Positions 1 through 7,803 are shown, counted from the first letter of the stretch. The stretch is 15,417 nt of DNA from Gammaproteobacteria bacterium UBA6968 (GCA_002450255.1 DJYW01000023.1:1-15417), one strand, 5' to 3'. The notes: generated by a model not told the origin, from the sequence alone. Numbers and translations are program-made.

Positions 1-24
1 CCTCTGCGCTGATACCTCTGCGCT
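1..24. repeat. short direct repeat at window edge
   Basis: The 10-mer CCTCTGCGCT occurs twice, at 1-10 and 15-24, separated by GATA (14-base period). It lies in the non-coding stretch upstream of yggS. The window edge cuts it off, so I cannot say whether it belongs to a longer array. The rest of 25-273 contains no convincing gene; a poor promoter-like pair (TTGACT at 89-94, TTTAAA at 111-116, 16-base spacer) is the best I see for yggS. Confidence 0.4.
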
Positions 25-273
25 TTGACCAACACTGGTTCTTGCTACCACCGACCTAGCCGATCTCGCCTGGGTTCGATTAGCCTTTTTGACTCTCGCT
101 ATTCTCCGGTTTTAAAAAACTTCGGCTAAAGACATAGTCCCAATTTGCAGTGGCTTAACGTACATTGGGTCCGGAAGTATTGGCCTCGATCCGATAACGA
201 TTTCTTCTTCACAGCAAACGCCGTATACCATTGCTTGGCGCCACAAATTTCAGAGATAGCGCGGAACGCACCT

Positions 274-978
274 ATGACCTCTGCAAAAATATTTCAACAC
301 ATTGAAGTCGTTCGCGAGGAAATCGCAGCTGTCTGTAAGAAAACCAGGCGCACCGTCGACGACATCACACTGATCGCTGTGTCCAAAACGCGACCCGTTG
401 CAGACCTGGAGGCGGCCCACGCAGCGGGTTTGGTGCACTTCGGCGAGAACTATCTGCAGGAGGCCGAGGCAAAAATCGCCGAGTTACGGCATCTTCCGAT
501 CGTTTGGCATTACATCGGATCCATTCAGTCCAATAAAACCCAAGCGATCGCCAGCAACTTCGACTGGGTTCATACGGTAGACCGCAATAAGATCGGACAG
601 CGCTTAAACGATCAATGCCCACCGCAAAAGCAATTGAACGTGCTGTTACAGGTCAATTCTGATGACGACCCAAATAAAGGGGGCGTTCCGCTAGCAGACT
701 GCGCTGCGCTCACCAACTTCCTTTGCGGTCTGCCGAATCTTCGCATTCGTGGGCTAATGACGATTTTAGCGAAGGATACCGATCCGGCTGTTGGCTATGA
801 TTTAGTACAGAGTCAATTCGCGGCAATAAAAAAGCTGCTCGCCGACGACTTTCCAGACCGGTTGGCAGACTGGGATACCTTATCTATGGGCATGAGCGGA
901 GACTTCGCCACCGCGATCGCTTATGGCAGTACGCAAATCCGAATAGGGACCGCATTGTTCGGTCCGCGCTCAGACTAA
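274..978 (+). CDS. yggS: PLP homeostasis protein, YggS/PLPBP family
   Basis: A 234-residue fold-type III PLP-binding protein without known catalytic activity; the family buffers pyridoxal phosphate and affects amino-acid and B6 pools in the cytoplasm. The PLP lysine is K38 in the motif LIAVSKTRP. Other family blocks are FGENYLQEA, WHYIGSIQSNKT and, near the C-terminus, the phosphate-binding region with SMGMSGDF, GSTQIRIGTALFG. The open frame extends up to a TTG at 145, but those 43 extra residues match nothing in the family, while ATG 274 gives the usual length (about 230) and has a weak GGAA upstream; I therefore start at 274. It heads the plus-strand cluster and is followed after 138 bases by proC, the usual neighbour. 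That gap holds a 6-bp hairpin (CCGCAC 992-997, GTGCGG 1015-1020) without an adjacent T-run, so proC may be read through or have its own promoter. Confidence 0.96.
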   Translation: MTSAKIFQHIEVVREEIAAVCKKTRRTVDDITLIAVSKTRPVADLEAAHAAGLVHFGENYLQEAEAKIAELRHLPIVWHYIGSIQSNKTQAIASNFDWVHTVDRNKIGQRLNDQCPPQKQLNVLLQVNSDDDPNKGGVPLADCAALTNFLCGLPNLRIRGLMTILAKDTDPAVGYDLVQSQFAAIKKLLADDFPDRLADWDTLSMGMSGDFATAIAYGSTQIRIGTALFGPRSD

Positions 979-1116
979 GCACCGGGCTACTCCGCACGCT
1001 ACGGGATTGCGGTGGTGCGGGGAGACAGCTGAAGGCTTTTTATCAAAACGGGCAAAAAAAGATTAAACTGGCGCGTCAACATTTACTCGCAATCTAATCA
1101 TTGGGAACCCTCTAGC

Positions 1117-1923
1117 ATGAAAGTCGCTTTTATTGGCGCTGGCAATATGGCTTTTAGTCTTATCAAAGGCTTGATCGCCAGGGACTTTGATCCATCTACC
1201 TTACGTGCGGCAGATCCGGCACCGGAGCAACTGGCACGTTTGCAGGCCATGCAAGTCGCTACTTTCGCGAACAATGCAGAGGCGATTGCCGACGCTGACG
1301 TGATCGTCCTGGCCATCAAACCGCAGTTAGCTGCCCAGGTCGCCGGGTCTTTGACACCCCTCGATTCGCGCCAATTGGTGGTTTCGATTATGGCCGGGAT
1401 TAACCTGGATAGCCTTGCCGCGTGGTTCACCGCTGAACAACCCATCGTTAGATGTATGCCAAACACGCCCGCTCTGCTCGGCGCGGGTATTACCGGACTG
1501 TACGCAAATAGCCATGTGAGCGAAGCCATGCAAATAGCCGCGCAGGCTATCCTGGATGCTGCCGGAACGACGCTATGGCTCGACAACGAAAGACAGCTTG
1601 ACGCGGTTACAGCGGTATCCGGGAGCGGGCCCGCCTACTTCTTCTATCTTATGGAAAGTATGATCAATGCGGGCAAGGAGCTTGGCCTGAGCGCCGAAGT
1701 CAGCCGGCAACTGACGATCAAAACTGCCCTGGGGGCCGCTTTGATGGCAGACGCACCAGGCAGCGATCCGGCCAAACTGCGCGCCAACGTCACTTCACCT
1801 GGCGGCACCACTGCCAGCGCACTAAGCGTAATGGAAGACAAATCACTTGATAAAATTGTTAGCCTGGCGCTTGCAGCTGGGTATCGTCGCGCCAACGAGC
1901 TAGCGTCGGAATTTGGAGAATAA
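1117..1923 (+). CDS. proC: pyrroline-5-carboxylate reductase
   Basis: A 268-residue enzyme catalysing the last step of proline synthesis, NAD(P)H-dependent reduction of 1-pyrroline-5-carboxylate to L-proline, in the cytoplasm. The Rossmann dinucleotide motif is at the N-terminus (AFIGAGNMA, residues 4-12). AIKPQ (66-70) and CMPNTPALLGAG (113-124) follow, then the C-terminal dimerisation/substrate domain with VSGSGPAYF (167-175) and the P5CR signature VTSPGGTTASAL (225-236). All family blocks are present and the length is normal (about 270). ATG 1117 is the only sensible start since the nucleotide fold begins at residue 3. The stop is two bases before the TTG start of yggT, and the GGAG inside the last codons of proC serves that gene, indicating cotranscription and coupling. 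Confidence 0.98.
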   Translation: MKVAFIGAGNMAFSLIKGLIARDFDPSTLRAADPAPEQLARLQAMQVATFANNAEAIADADVIVLAIKPQLAAQVAGSLTPLDSRQLVVSIMAGINLDSLAAWFTAEQPIVRCMPNTPALLGAGITGLYANSHVSEAMQIAAQAILDAAGTTLWLDNERQLDAVTAVSGSGPAYFFYLMESMINAGKELGLSAEVSRQLTIKTALGAALMADAPGSDPAKLRANVTSPGGTTASALSVMEDKSLDKIVSLALAAGYRRANELASEFGE

Positions 1924-1925
1924 AA

Positions 1926-2456
1926 TTGCTTAGTACAGGCTTTATGATAGTTAGCTTGCTCTTCCGTTTGGTGGCGCTGCTTTTCCTGCTGCGCTTTGTG
2001 CTGCAGGCCACGCAGGCGGATTTTTATAATCCAATAAGTCAGGTCGTTATTAAAGGCAGTGACCCTCTGGCGAAGCCGTTGCGCGCGCTATTACCTAACC
2101 TCGGACGCTGTGACTTGGCGTCGTTGATATTGGCTTGGGCCACCGGCGTAATCTTTATTGCGCTTATCTCACAAGGTGCATTGCCGATCACTTCAATGCT
2201 TGGCTTGGGTCTCGTTACGACCCTTAGCGTTCTTGTGGATTTTTACTGGTGGACTCTGCTTTTTGTCATCGTCATGAGCTTCATTAGCCCGGGCAACAGT
2301 CACCCCGTTTTGTCACTCGCTGACCAAATGATCAATCCGCTGCTGGACCCTATTAGAAAAATACTACCGACAGCAGGCCCTCTCGACTTTTCACCCTTAG
2401 TCTTCATCTTGTTGTTGTCAATATTGCAGAATCTGCTGCAGGGGCTAGTGCGCTAA
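1926..2456 (+). CDS. yggT: YGGT-family integral membrane protein
   Basis: A 176-residue polytopic inner-membrane protein made of two YGGT repeats. Repeat 1 starts with a hydrophobic helix (about 8-26), then [10 protein letters not shown] and the [12 protein letters not shown] block (46-57), and a second helix (about 66-82). Repeat 2 has a helix (about 95-120), then [22 protein letters not shown] (137-148) and a last helix (about 157-172). The molecular role is unknown; links to osmotic tolerance or membrane assembly have been proposed for the family. The TTG at 1926 is chosen because a GGAG Shine-Dalgarno (1915-1918) sits 7 bases ahead; the alternative ATG 1944 has only a close, weak AGG. It lies between proC and metX with 2-base gaps on each side, the conserved family neighbourhood. 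Confidence 0.9.
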   Translation: MLSTGFMIVSLLFRLVALLFLLRFVLQATQADFYNPISQVVIKGSDPLAKPLRALLPNLGRCDLASLILAWATGVIFIALISQGALPITSMLGLGLVTTLSVLVDFYWWTLLFVIVMSFISPGNSHPVLSLADQMINPLLDPIRKILPTAGPLDFSPLVFILLLSILQNLLQGLVR

Positions 2457-2458
2457 CA

Positions 2459-3628
2459 ATGTCAGGTAGCCAGGACAATTCGGTTGGCATTGTTAAGCCG
2501 CAGCGCTTCGATCATCGGGATACGTTTGCCCTGCAAAGCGGGCAAACTCTCCAAGGCTTTTCTTTGGTGTACGAAACATATGGCGCACTCAATGAAAACA
2601 AAGACAATGCCGTTCTGATTTGTCATGCCCTGTCAGGTAACCATCATGCCGCCGGTTGGCATAGTGCAGCAGATCGCAAGCCGGGCTGGTGGGACCAATG
2701 TATAGGGCCGGGCAAAGCCATCGATACCAATCTCTTTTTTGTAGTCAGCTTAAATAATCTAGGCGGCTGCGATGGTAGTACCGGGCCGAACTCAATTGAT
2801 CCCGCCACTGGCGAGGCCTTTGGAAGCGCATTCCCAACTGTAACCGTAAGCGATTGGGTGAAAAGCCAGGCGCTTCTCGCCGACTACGTTGGCATCCAAC
2901 GTTTTGCCGCTGTCATTGGGGGCAGCTTAGGCGGCATGCAAGCGCTACAGTGGGCGATCGATTACCCGAATCGCCTGTACGCTGCAGTCGTAATTGCCTC
3001 TGCAGCAAATTTAACGGCACAGAATATAGCGTTTAATGAATTGGCCAGACAGGCCATTCTTACCGATGAAAATTTTCGTAAGGGTGACTACTACGCAGAC
3101 GCGTCCACGCCCTCTCACGGCTTGATGTTAGCGCGCATGATCGGCCACGTTACCTATCTGTCCGACAATGGCATGGACAATCGCTTCGGGCGTGATTTGC
3201 GCTCCGGTGATTTAGCCGTCGGTGAGAACGTGCAATTTGAAGTGGAAAGCTACCTAAATTACCAGGGGCGCGCGTTTACTGAAAAATTTGATGCGAACAC
3301 CTACCTTCTTATGACGCGAGCCTTGGATTATTTCGACCCGGCGAGAACCAGCAACAACAATCTCAGCCAGGCGTTAGCAGACGTCACCGCAAAGTTTATG
3401 ATTGTGTCTTTCACTAGTGACTGGCGATTTTCTACGCAACGATCTACCGAGATCGTCGATGCTTTGATTGCGTCCAACAAGGATGTCGTTTCTGCGGTAA
3501 TCGAATCAGAGCATGGCCACGATTCGTTTTTGTTGCCTCTACCCAGATACATCGAAACGCTGAAGACTTATTTGCAATGCCTGCACCAGGCGCACTGCAC
3601 CTCTGATTCACTCGCGGCGGAAGCCTAA
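2459..3628 (+). CDS. metX: homoserine O-acyltransferase MetX (probably O-succinyltransferase)
   Basis: A 389-residue alpha/beta-hydrolase-fold enzyme that activates homoserine by acylation, the first committed step of methionine synthesis. The nucleophile is S156 in [12 protein letters not shown]; the rest of the triad is D321 (FTSDWRF) and H354 (EHGHDSF). Further MetX blocks are [15 protein letters not shown] (54-68), [20 protein letters not shown] and [12 protein letters not shown]. By overall motif similarity to the Pseudomonas MetX, and because it is paired with metW, succinyl-CoA is the likelier donor, since MetX enzymes of many gammaproteobacteria are known to use succinyl-CoA; sequence alone cannot settle acetyl versus succinyl. 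The gene starts 2 bases after yggT and its stop abuts the metW ATG. With only 2 bases before it there is no room for a riboswitch leader. Shine-Dalgarno is weak (GGGG at 2441-2444 is distant), so translation may depend on coupling. Confidence 0.97.
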   Translation: MSGSQDNSVGIVKPQRFDHRDTFALQSGQTLQGFSLVYETYGALNENKDNAVLICHALSGNHHAAGWHSAADRKPGWWDQCIGPGKAIDTNLFFVVSLNNLGGCDGSTGPNSIDPATGEAFGSAFPTVTVSDWVKSQALLADYVGIQRFAAVIGGSLGGMQALQWAIDYPNRLYAAVVIASAANLTAQNIAFNELARQAILTDENFRKGDYYADASTPSHGLMLARMIGHVTYLSDNGMDNRFGRDLRSGDLAVGENVQFEVESYLNYQGRAFTEKFDANTYLLMTRALDYFDPARTSNNNLSQALADVTAKFMIVSFTSDWRFSTQRSTEIVDALIASNKDVVSAVIESEHGHDSFLLPLPRYIETLKTYLQCLHQAHCTSDSLAAEA

Positions 3629-4225
3629 ATGCGATCCGACCTTGCCCTTATCGCGAATCTAATAAACCGCGAAGCCAGAGTGCTGGATCTGGGCTGCGGC
3701 GAAGGTGAATTGTTGGCGGCTCTACAAAAAGAGAAAGCAGTTAAAGGTTACGGACTTGATCGCGACGCAAATAACATCCTTACGTGTATAACCAAAGGGG
3801 TAAATGTCATCGACCAGGATCTGGATAATGGCCTGGCCAACTTTCCCGACGATAGTTTCGATATGGTCATCATGACCGAGACATTGCAGTCCGTTAGAGA
3901 CCCAAAGAATCTGATGAAAGAGATGCTGCGAATCGGTCAAGAGTGCATTGTCACTTTTCCTAATTTTGGCCACTGGCGTTGTCGCGCTCAACTTGCGCTT
4001 ACTGGACGCATGCCCGTTTCACAACATCTTCCGTACTTCTGGCACGACACGCCGAATATCCGCCTATGTACCTTCAACGACTTTGAATCTTTCTGTGCTG
4101 AAGAACGGTTTCATATTATCGAGCGGCGTGTTGTCAACGTCTCGCACCAGGAGAGCTCGATTCTTAATTTGATCCCTAATTTTTTTGGCGTTTATGCTTT
4201 TTACCGACTTGGAAGGCCGCAATGA
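3629..4225 (+). CDS. metW: MetW, methyltransferase-fold partner of MetX
   Basis: A 198-residue protein with a class I SAM-methyltransferase fold: motif I is VLDLGCGEGELL (18-29), followed by GLDRD, an acidic strand (DMVIMTETLQ, 78-87) and the MetW hallmark blocks FPNFGHWRCR (110-119) and PYFWHDTPNIRLCT (135-148). MetW is needed together with MetX for methionine synthesis in Pseudomonas and relatives, but its reaction is not clear; it is generally treated as an accessory subunit. The ATG directly follows the metX stop, with GGCGGAAG upstream as Shine-Dalgarno inside metX. The end overlaps the DUF4426 gene by 4 bases (ATGA). The tight coupling to metX supports a stoichiometric MetX-MetW complex; that is inference. 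Confidence 0.95.
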   Translation: MRSDLALIANLINREARVLDLGCGEGELLAALQKEKAVKGYGLDRDANNILTCITKGVNVIDQDLDNGLANFPDDSFDMVIMTETLQSVRDPKNLMKEMLRIGQECIVTFPNFGHWRCRAQLALTGRMPVSQHLPYFWHDTPNIRLCTFNDFESFCAEERFHIIERRVVNVSHQESSILNLIPNFFGVYAFYRLGRPQ

Positions 4226-4677
4226 TCCTAGCTTCTCAATCTCGCCTTAAATTGCAGCACTTGTTTGCGCTGTTTTTCACGCTGCTTCTGTCGGCGCTGC
4301 CGACGCATGCCGAACAAGTGCAAAAGTTTAAGGGGCATGAAATCCACTACATCGTTTTCCCGTCCACCGTTATTCAGCCAAAGATTGCTGGACAATACGC
4401 AATCAACCGCGGTCGTGATCGCGCCGTGATCAATATCGCCGTGCTAGACAAGGAGAGTAACGCAGTTAGCGCGACGCTTTCTGGCAGCAGTGCAAACCTA
4501 ATCGGACAGCCCCAGAACCTTGAGTTCCAGGAAATACGTGAAGCCGGCGCCATCTACTACCTAGCGCAAATCCGCCATTCTGATCAGGAAATACATAAAA
4601 TTACGATCGAGGTTGATATTCCCAAAGTCGGCACAGCAACGCTCAACTTTCAACAAAAGCTATACTGGGAAGAATGA
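4222..4677 (+). CDS. DUF4426 exported protein
   Basis: A 151-residue protein of the DUF4426 family, function unknown. It starts with a typical signal peptide: a short basic stretch (R8, K10), a hydrophobic core rich in L and F (about 12-26) and a likely signal-peptidase I site after THA (residue 30). No lipobox cysteine follows, so a soluble periplasmic protein is expected. The mature part of about 120 residues looks beta-rich, with the early block EIHYIVFPSTVIQP and a C-terminal strand NFQQKLYWEE. No cysteines, catalytic motif or repeat are visible. It overlaps metW at its start (ATGA, 4222-4225) and rdgB at its end (ATGATGA), so it is translated as part of the operon. The same metW-DUF4426-rdgB order occurs in Pseudomonas, which is the main ground for the family call. 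Its link to methionine or nucleotide metabolism is unproven. Confidence 0.85.
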   Translation: MILASQSRLKLQHLFALFFTLLLSALPTHAEQVQKFKGHEIHYIVFPSTVIQPKIAGQYAINRGRDRAVINIAVLDKESNAVSATLSGSSANLIGQPQNLEFQEIREAGAIYYLAQIRHSDQEIHKITIEVDIPKVGTATLNFQQKLYWEE

Positions 4678-5276
4678 TGAAAGTCGTTTTAGCGAGCGGA
4701 AATCGCGGCAAGCTTGGCGAGTTACAAACACTCTTAGCGCCGCTGGGCCTGACACTACTTAGTCAGGCGGAACTCGATATTGCTGGTGCCGCTGAAACCG
4801 GCACGACATTTGTTGAGAACGCTATCTTAAAAGCGCGCCATGTCTGTGAGCTAAGTGGTCAAGCAAGCATTGCCGATGATAGCGGGCTCGTTGTAACCGC
4901 CCTAAACGGCGAGCCAGGGGTCTACTCCGCCCGCTTTGCCGGGCCCGATGCAAATGACACGGCGAATAACCGAAAACTGTTGGCAACCATGACAAATGTT
5001 GCCGAGCGTCGCGCTTACTTTTTCTGCTGCATGGTATATATGCGCTCCGCCAGCGATCCTGCACCAATCGTTGCGTATGGGTCTTGGCAAGGGGAAATTT
5101 TGACCGCAGAACAAGGAAGCGGCGGCTTTGGTTACGACCCGATATTTCTGGATTCTGCAAGCAACATGAGCGCAGCCGAACTACCTGCCGACATGAAAAA
5201 CAAAGTGAGTCACCGTGGCAAAGCTGCTGCGGTGCTGCTGGAAAACCTTCGTAAAGAATTGGCGAATGTTGCCTAA
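4674..5276 (+). CDS. rdgB: dITP/XTP pyrophosphatase RdgB (HAM1 family)
   Basis: A 200-residue non-canonical purine NTP pyrophosphatase that hydrolyses dITP, ITP and XTP to monophosphates, keeping deaminated purines out of DNA and RNA. Motifs: the nucleotide-binding N-terminus LASGNRGKLGEL (6-17), the metal/catalytic block IADDSGLVV (66-74, with D69 the presumed general base), EPGVYSARFAG (80-90), the glycine-rich GSGGFGYDPIF (148-158) and KNKVSHRGKA (175-184). Length is typical. Two consecutive ATGs occur (4674 and 4677); the GGGAAGA at 4667-4673 is better spaced for the second, so the protein may begin at M2. The gene overlaps DUF4426 by 4 bases upstream and hemW by 11 bases downstream. Confidence 0.97.
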   Translation: MMKVVLASGNRGKLGELQTLLAPLGLTLLSQAELDIAGAAETGTTFVENAILKARHVCELSGQASIADDSGLVVTALNGEPGVYSARFAGPDANDTANNRKLLATMTNVAERRAYFFCCMVYMRSASDPAPIVAYGSWQGEILTAEQGSGGFGYDPIFLDSASNMSAAELPADMKNKVSHRGKAAAVLLENLRKELANVA

Positions 5277-6387
5277 CCCCAGTCTCTATATGCACTTCCC
5301 CTGGTGCGTAAAAAAATGTCCCTACTGTGATTTTAATTCACATCCGAGCAACGGCGATATTCCTCAAGAAGCGTATGCGTCAGCACTGATCAACGATCTC
5401 GAAAAGCAGTCCAACGATTTATTTGGGTATCAACGATTTGCTACCGTATTCATCGGCGGCGGTACGCCAAGCCTGTTTGATCCATGCCAACTCGATCGAG
5501 TGTTTGAGGCAATTGATCTTACAGCAGATGCCGAGGTGACCATGGAAGCGAACCCCGGCACGACAGAGCGATTCAGCTTCTCCGCTTATCGCTCAATCGG
5601 CATTAACCGGTTATCAATTGGCGCACAAAGCTTTGATGACGAACACTTGCAGGTATTAGGCCGTATTCATGAAGCGACCCATACCGCTGCAGCCTTTCAG
5701 ACTGCGCGCGAGGCTGGCTTTGAAAATATCAATGTCGATTTAATGTGGGGACTACCACAGCAGACCACAGCACAGGCCATGCAGGATCTCAGTACCGCTA
5801 TCGCGCTTTCGCCGGAGCACATCAGTTGGTATCAGTTAACCTTGGAGCCGCGCACGGAGTTTGCCAAACGTCCTCCGATCATCCCGGTGGAGCCTATCCT
5901 CGCGGAAATCGAAAGTGAAGGTTTAGCGTTATTGGAGAGCTCGGGCTTCGAGCGGTATGAGATCTCAGGCTTCGCTAAACCGGGTTTCACTTGTGCACAT
6001 AATCTCAACTATTGGCGCTTTGGCGACTACGTCGGGATTGGCGCGGGTGCGCATGGCAAATGCACATCCAGCGATCCGATGCCAGTACAGGTGGCGCGAA
6101 CCAACAAAGCCAAACAGCCGCGCCTCTATCTGCAACGCGCTACCGACATTGACATTAATCCCGTCATAGAGGACGCCCTGCCACTAGAATTTATGATGAA
6201 CGCACTGCGTTTGGTAGACGGCGTTTCACAGGAATTATTTGCACAACGTACCGGTATCGACTGGCACAGGATAGATGAGGTTTGGTCTAACCTCGCGGAA
6301 CGGGGCCTAGTCTATGCTGACCGCTGCGCAGCAACCACCATGGGGATGCGCTATTTGGACACAGTTTTAGGAGAGTTTGTGAATTGA
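5266..6387 (+). CDS. hemW: radical-SAM haem chaperone HemW
   Basis: A 373-residue HemN-like radical SAM protein. HemW proteins bind haem and a [4Fe-4S] cluster and act in haem delivery rather than as coproporphyrinogen dehydrogenases. The cluster motif CxxxCxxC is C14, C18, C21 followed by DFNSH; the cysteine found two residues later in true HemN is absent (F23), which is the usual HemW/HemN distinction. GGGTPS (64-69), EANPGT (94-99), LSIGAQSF, DLMWGLPQQ and HNLNYWRFGDYVGIGAGAHGK (start at 245) complete the family pattern, with a HemN_C winged-helix region after about 300. The start is ATG 5266, overlapping the rdgB end by 11 bases; the frame is open to 5215, but those 17 residues lie wholly inside rdgB and the family starts just before the SLYMHFPWC strand. 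It is the last gene of the plus-strand operon. Confidence 0.96.
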   Translation: MLPNPSLYMHFPWCVKKCPYCDFNSHPSNGDIPQEAYASALINDLEKQSNDLFGYQRFATVFIGGGTPSLFDPCQLDRVFEAIDLTADAEVTMEANPGTTERFSFSAYRSIGINRLSIGAQSFDDEHLQVLGRIHEATHTAAAFQTAREAGFENINVDLMWGLPQQTTAQAMQDLSTAIALSPEHISWYQLTLEPRTEFAKRPPIIPVEPILAEIESEGLALLESSGFERYEISGFAKPGFTCAHNLNYWRFGDYVGIGAGAHGKCTSSDPMPVQVARTNKAKQPRLYLQRATDIDINPVIEDALPLEFMMNALRLVDGVSQELFAQRTGIDWHRIDEVWSNLAERGLVYADRCAATTMGMRYLDTVLGEFVN

Positions 6388-6405
6388 CACCAAAGGCCAT
6401 CGTTC

Positions 6406-6433
6406 GCTAATTCAGCTTTGCAGAAAGCTTAGC
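6406..6433. other. stem-loop 18 nt after hemW stop
   Basis: A hairpin with a perfect 6-bp stem, AGCTTT (6414-6419) and AAAGCT (6424-6429), around the loop GCAG. The stem can be extended by GCTA (6406-6409) with TAGC (6430-6433) if ATTC is bulged out. It may end or protect the hemW transcript. No T-run follows, so I do not call it an intrinsic terminator. Confidence 0.4.
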
Positions 6434-6473
6434 AGTGCAAGCATTTGGAGGTAGGCGCCCCCGTGGTTAAGAG

Positions 6474-6497
6474 CAGGGGTAAGTAACAAAGCCCCTG
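6474..6497. other. GC-rich inverted repeat in hemW-trmB gap
   Basis: CAGGGG (6474-6479) and CCCCTG (6492-6497) form a 6-bp GC-rich stem with a 12-base loop. A CCCCC run at 6458-6462 could compete for the GGGG arm. The tandem 16-bp array begins 4 bases downstream. No T-run is present on either strand next to it, so its role is unclear. Confidence 0.35.
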
Positions 6498-6500
6498 ACT

Positions 6501-6596
6501 GAAAGATCGATAAGCCGAAGAATCGATAAATTGAAGCACCAGTTGGTAGAAACGCCCGCAGATTGAAACGTCACTTAATCGAAACGCCAGTTAACT
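6501..6596. repeat. degenerate 16-bp tandem repeat, six units
   Basis: Six consecutive 16-base units start with GAA at 6501, 6517, 6533, 6549, 6565 and 6581, exactly in register. Units 4-6 all begin GAAACG; units 1 and 2 share ATCGATAA; units 3 and 6 share CCAGTT. An approximate consensus is GAAACGCCAGTTAATT, with pairwise identity near 10 of 16. The array sits between two convergent genes and no open frame of note covers it. The 7 bases before it (GCCCCTG) belong to a hairpin. It is too short and direct, with no spacers, to be a CRISPR. I infer an old minisatellite-like expansion; a protein-binding array is possible. Confidence 0.6.
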
Positions 6597-6632
6597 CAAT
6601 GCAAGCGGGCTTAAAATCGTGTTACGAGTAGC

Positions 6633-6665
6633 CGTCTTCACGACCCGGTCAGCCATGTGAAGACG
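6633..6665 (-). terminator. hairpin across the trmB stop codon
   Basis: CGTCTTCAC (6633-6641) and GTGAAGACG (6657-6665) are perfect 9-bp inverted arms around a 15-base loop, and the trmB stop codon (6649-6651) lies in the loop. Read on the minus strand, the stem can be lengthened by a U-G and a G-C pair. No U-tract follows directly; the nearest TTTT is about 17 bases on. It may act as a 3' end stabiliser or a weak bidirectional terminator for trmB and hemW. Confidence 0.4.
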
Positions 6666-7368
6666 ACGGCGTATGACTTAAATCGCTACGGGCGAATATC
6701 AGGTCGCGGATCGCATGGCCTAGCCGCTCTCCTCGTTGCTCAAATTTTGTTCGCTCTCGCTGCAACTCAATGCCATCCGAGGCGTTACTAGCAGGATCAT
6801 CACCTGGCCCTCGATATTGATTCGCCACCAAATCGAAATGTGGATTATTGTGAAAGCACTCAGCTATCCAATCGCCATATTCTGCCCAATCCGTCGCCAG
6901 CCAAACCTCAGCGCCGGTTGGTAAGACACGCGCTAAGCTGTCTATAAACTCAGGCTGAATCAGGCGTCTTTTGTGATGGCGTTTCTTCGGCCAGGGGTCT
7001 GGGAAAAAGATGCGAACCTCATGCAACCGCTCGTTCGGAATATCGGCCAGAAATAACTGAGCAGGTAAGTCGCTGTAGCTAACATTTGCTATCTGCTCTC
7101 TTTCTAACTCGGCGAGCAGCGAGCCGATACCCGGTTCGTAAAGCTCGATGCCAATTAAGCACCAATCCGGCCGCGCCTGAGCCCATACGCACAAATGCTG
7201 GCCCATGCCAAAGCCTATCTCAATACCAATAGGTGTCTCGGTTGCAAGTACTGCCTCAAGATTAACTCGATAGCGCTGCTTCAGAGTAAGCAGCGCGGAT
7301 GTCTGTGCCTTGGTCGCGCGGCCATGTCTACGGATATAGCTGAATGCATCTTTGGGGGGGCGGTGCAT
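6649..7368 (-). CDS. trmB: tRNA (guanine-N7-)-methyltransferase
   Basis: A 239-residue class I SAM methyltransferase that makes m7G at position 46 in the variable loop of tRNAs. Motif I is GIEIGFGMGQHL (48-59), with the ribose-binding E75 in IGIELYEPG. The TrmB hallmark is RIFFPDPWPKKRHHKRRL (starting at 119), then LATDWAEYGDW (157-167) and the C-terminal RERTKFEQRGERLGH (204-218). The frame is open far upstream to 7644, but that part overlaps the DUF423 gene and matches nothing; ATG 7368 gives the normal family length (about 239 in E. coli) and has AAGAG a few bases before it. It begins 14 bases after the DUF423 stop, and with rpoH further upstream it probably shares a transcript with both. 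Confidence 0.96.
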   Translation of the reverse strand: MHRPPKDAFSYIRRHGRATKAQTSALLTLKQRYRVNLEAVLATETPIGIEIGFGMGQHLCVWAQARPDWCLIGIELYEPGIGSLLAELEREQIANVSYSDLPAQLFLADIPNERLHEVRIFFPDPWPKKRHHKRRLIQPEFIDSLARVLPTGAEVWLATDWAEYGDWIAECFHNNPHFDLVANQYRGPGDDPASNASDGIELQRERTKFEQRGERLGHAIRDLIFARSDLSHTPSSSHG

Positions 7369-7382
7369 GGCAACTCTTAGGA

Positions 7383-7790
7383 TCAGGTCTGTGTCCGCCA
7401 GGCGGTGAGGACAAGCATTGCCCAACCGAAAATGAGCAGGCCACCACCAATTGGCGTAATCGGACCGAATATTGGACCGATTATCGAAGCAGGGAACAGC
7501 GCCAGCAGATAGAGACTCCCACTGAAGCACAACACACCGGCAACGAATACGTACACAACGAATCGGGCTGGTCCTGTGCCGGTAGTCCTTTGCCAGAGAC
7601 CGATTATCAGTAAGACAAGCGCATGCATAACGTGGTACCGCCAAGCGATTTCCCAGGTACTTTCTCCTTGGCCCGATAACGTGTTGTCTAAGGCGTGGGC
7701 GCCAAGTGCGCCGAGGAGAACCGCAAGGAGGCCATAAAGGCCGCCACTGACCAATGCGATTTTACTCGCCGCTATTGCTGAAGAGGTCAA
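7383..7790 (-). CDS. DUF423 (YgdD-like) small membrane protein
   Basis: A 135-residue inner-membrane protein of the DUF423 family (E. coli YgdD), function unknown. Four hydrophobic segments are visible at about 11-33, 53-67, 77-99 and 111-131. Family landmarks are LGALGAHAL (26-34), RYHVMHAL (51-58), FSGSLYLLAL (89-98) and ITPIGGG (111-117). The start is a TTG at 7790; no ATG exists before the first membrane helix, and upstream the frame runs into rpoH, so a TTG start 13 bases after the rpoH stop is the best choice, although its Shine-Dalgarno is poor. No terminator-like structure fits into the 13 bases, so it is likely transcribed with rpoH, and trmB follows after 14 bases. Conserved placement after rpoH occurs in pseudomonads too, as far as I recall. 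Confidence 0.85.
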   Translation of the reverse strand: MTSSAIAASKIALVSGGLYGLLAVLLGALGAHALDNTLSGQGESTWEIAWRYHVMHALVLLIIGLWQRTTGTGPARFVVYVFVAGVLCFSGSLYLLALFPASIIGPIFGPITPIGGGLLIFGWAMLVLTAWRTQT

Positions 7791-7803
7791 ACCAAGCCCG
7801 CGG

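Noticed and set aside
145..273. In-frame upstream extension of yggS starting at TTG 145
   Set aside because: The 43 residues do not resemble the family, and ATG 274 gives the usual YggS length with K38 in the expected place.
992..1041. Hairpin and T-run after yggS as an intrinsic terminator
   Set aside because: The 6-bp stem ends at 1020 and the TTTTT is about 16 bases later, too far to act as a U-tract.
2451..2461. SAM-type riboswitch or own promoter for metX
   Set aside because: There are only 2 bases between yggT and metX, and no riboswitch-like leader is visible in the preceding coding sequence.
6501..6596. CRISPR-like array
   Set aside because: Units are 16 bases, degenerate and directly adjacent with no spacers, and no cas genes are present.
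7369..7644. Long N-terminal extension of trmB
   Set aside because: It lies entirely in the alternate frame of the DUF423 gene; TrmB has its normal length from ATG 7368.
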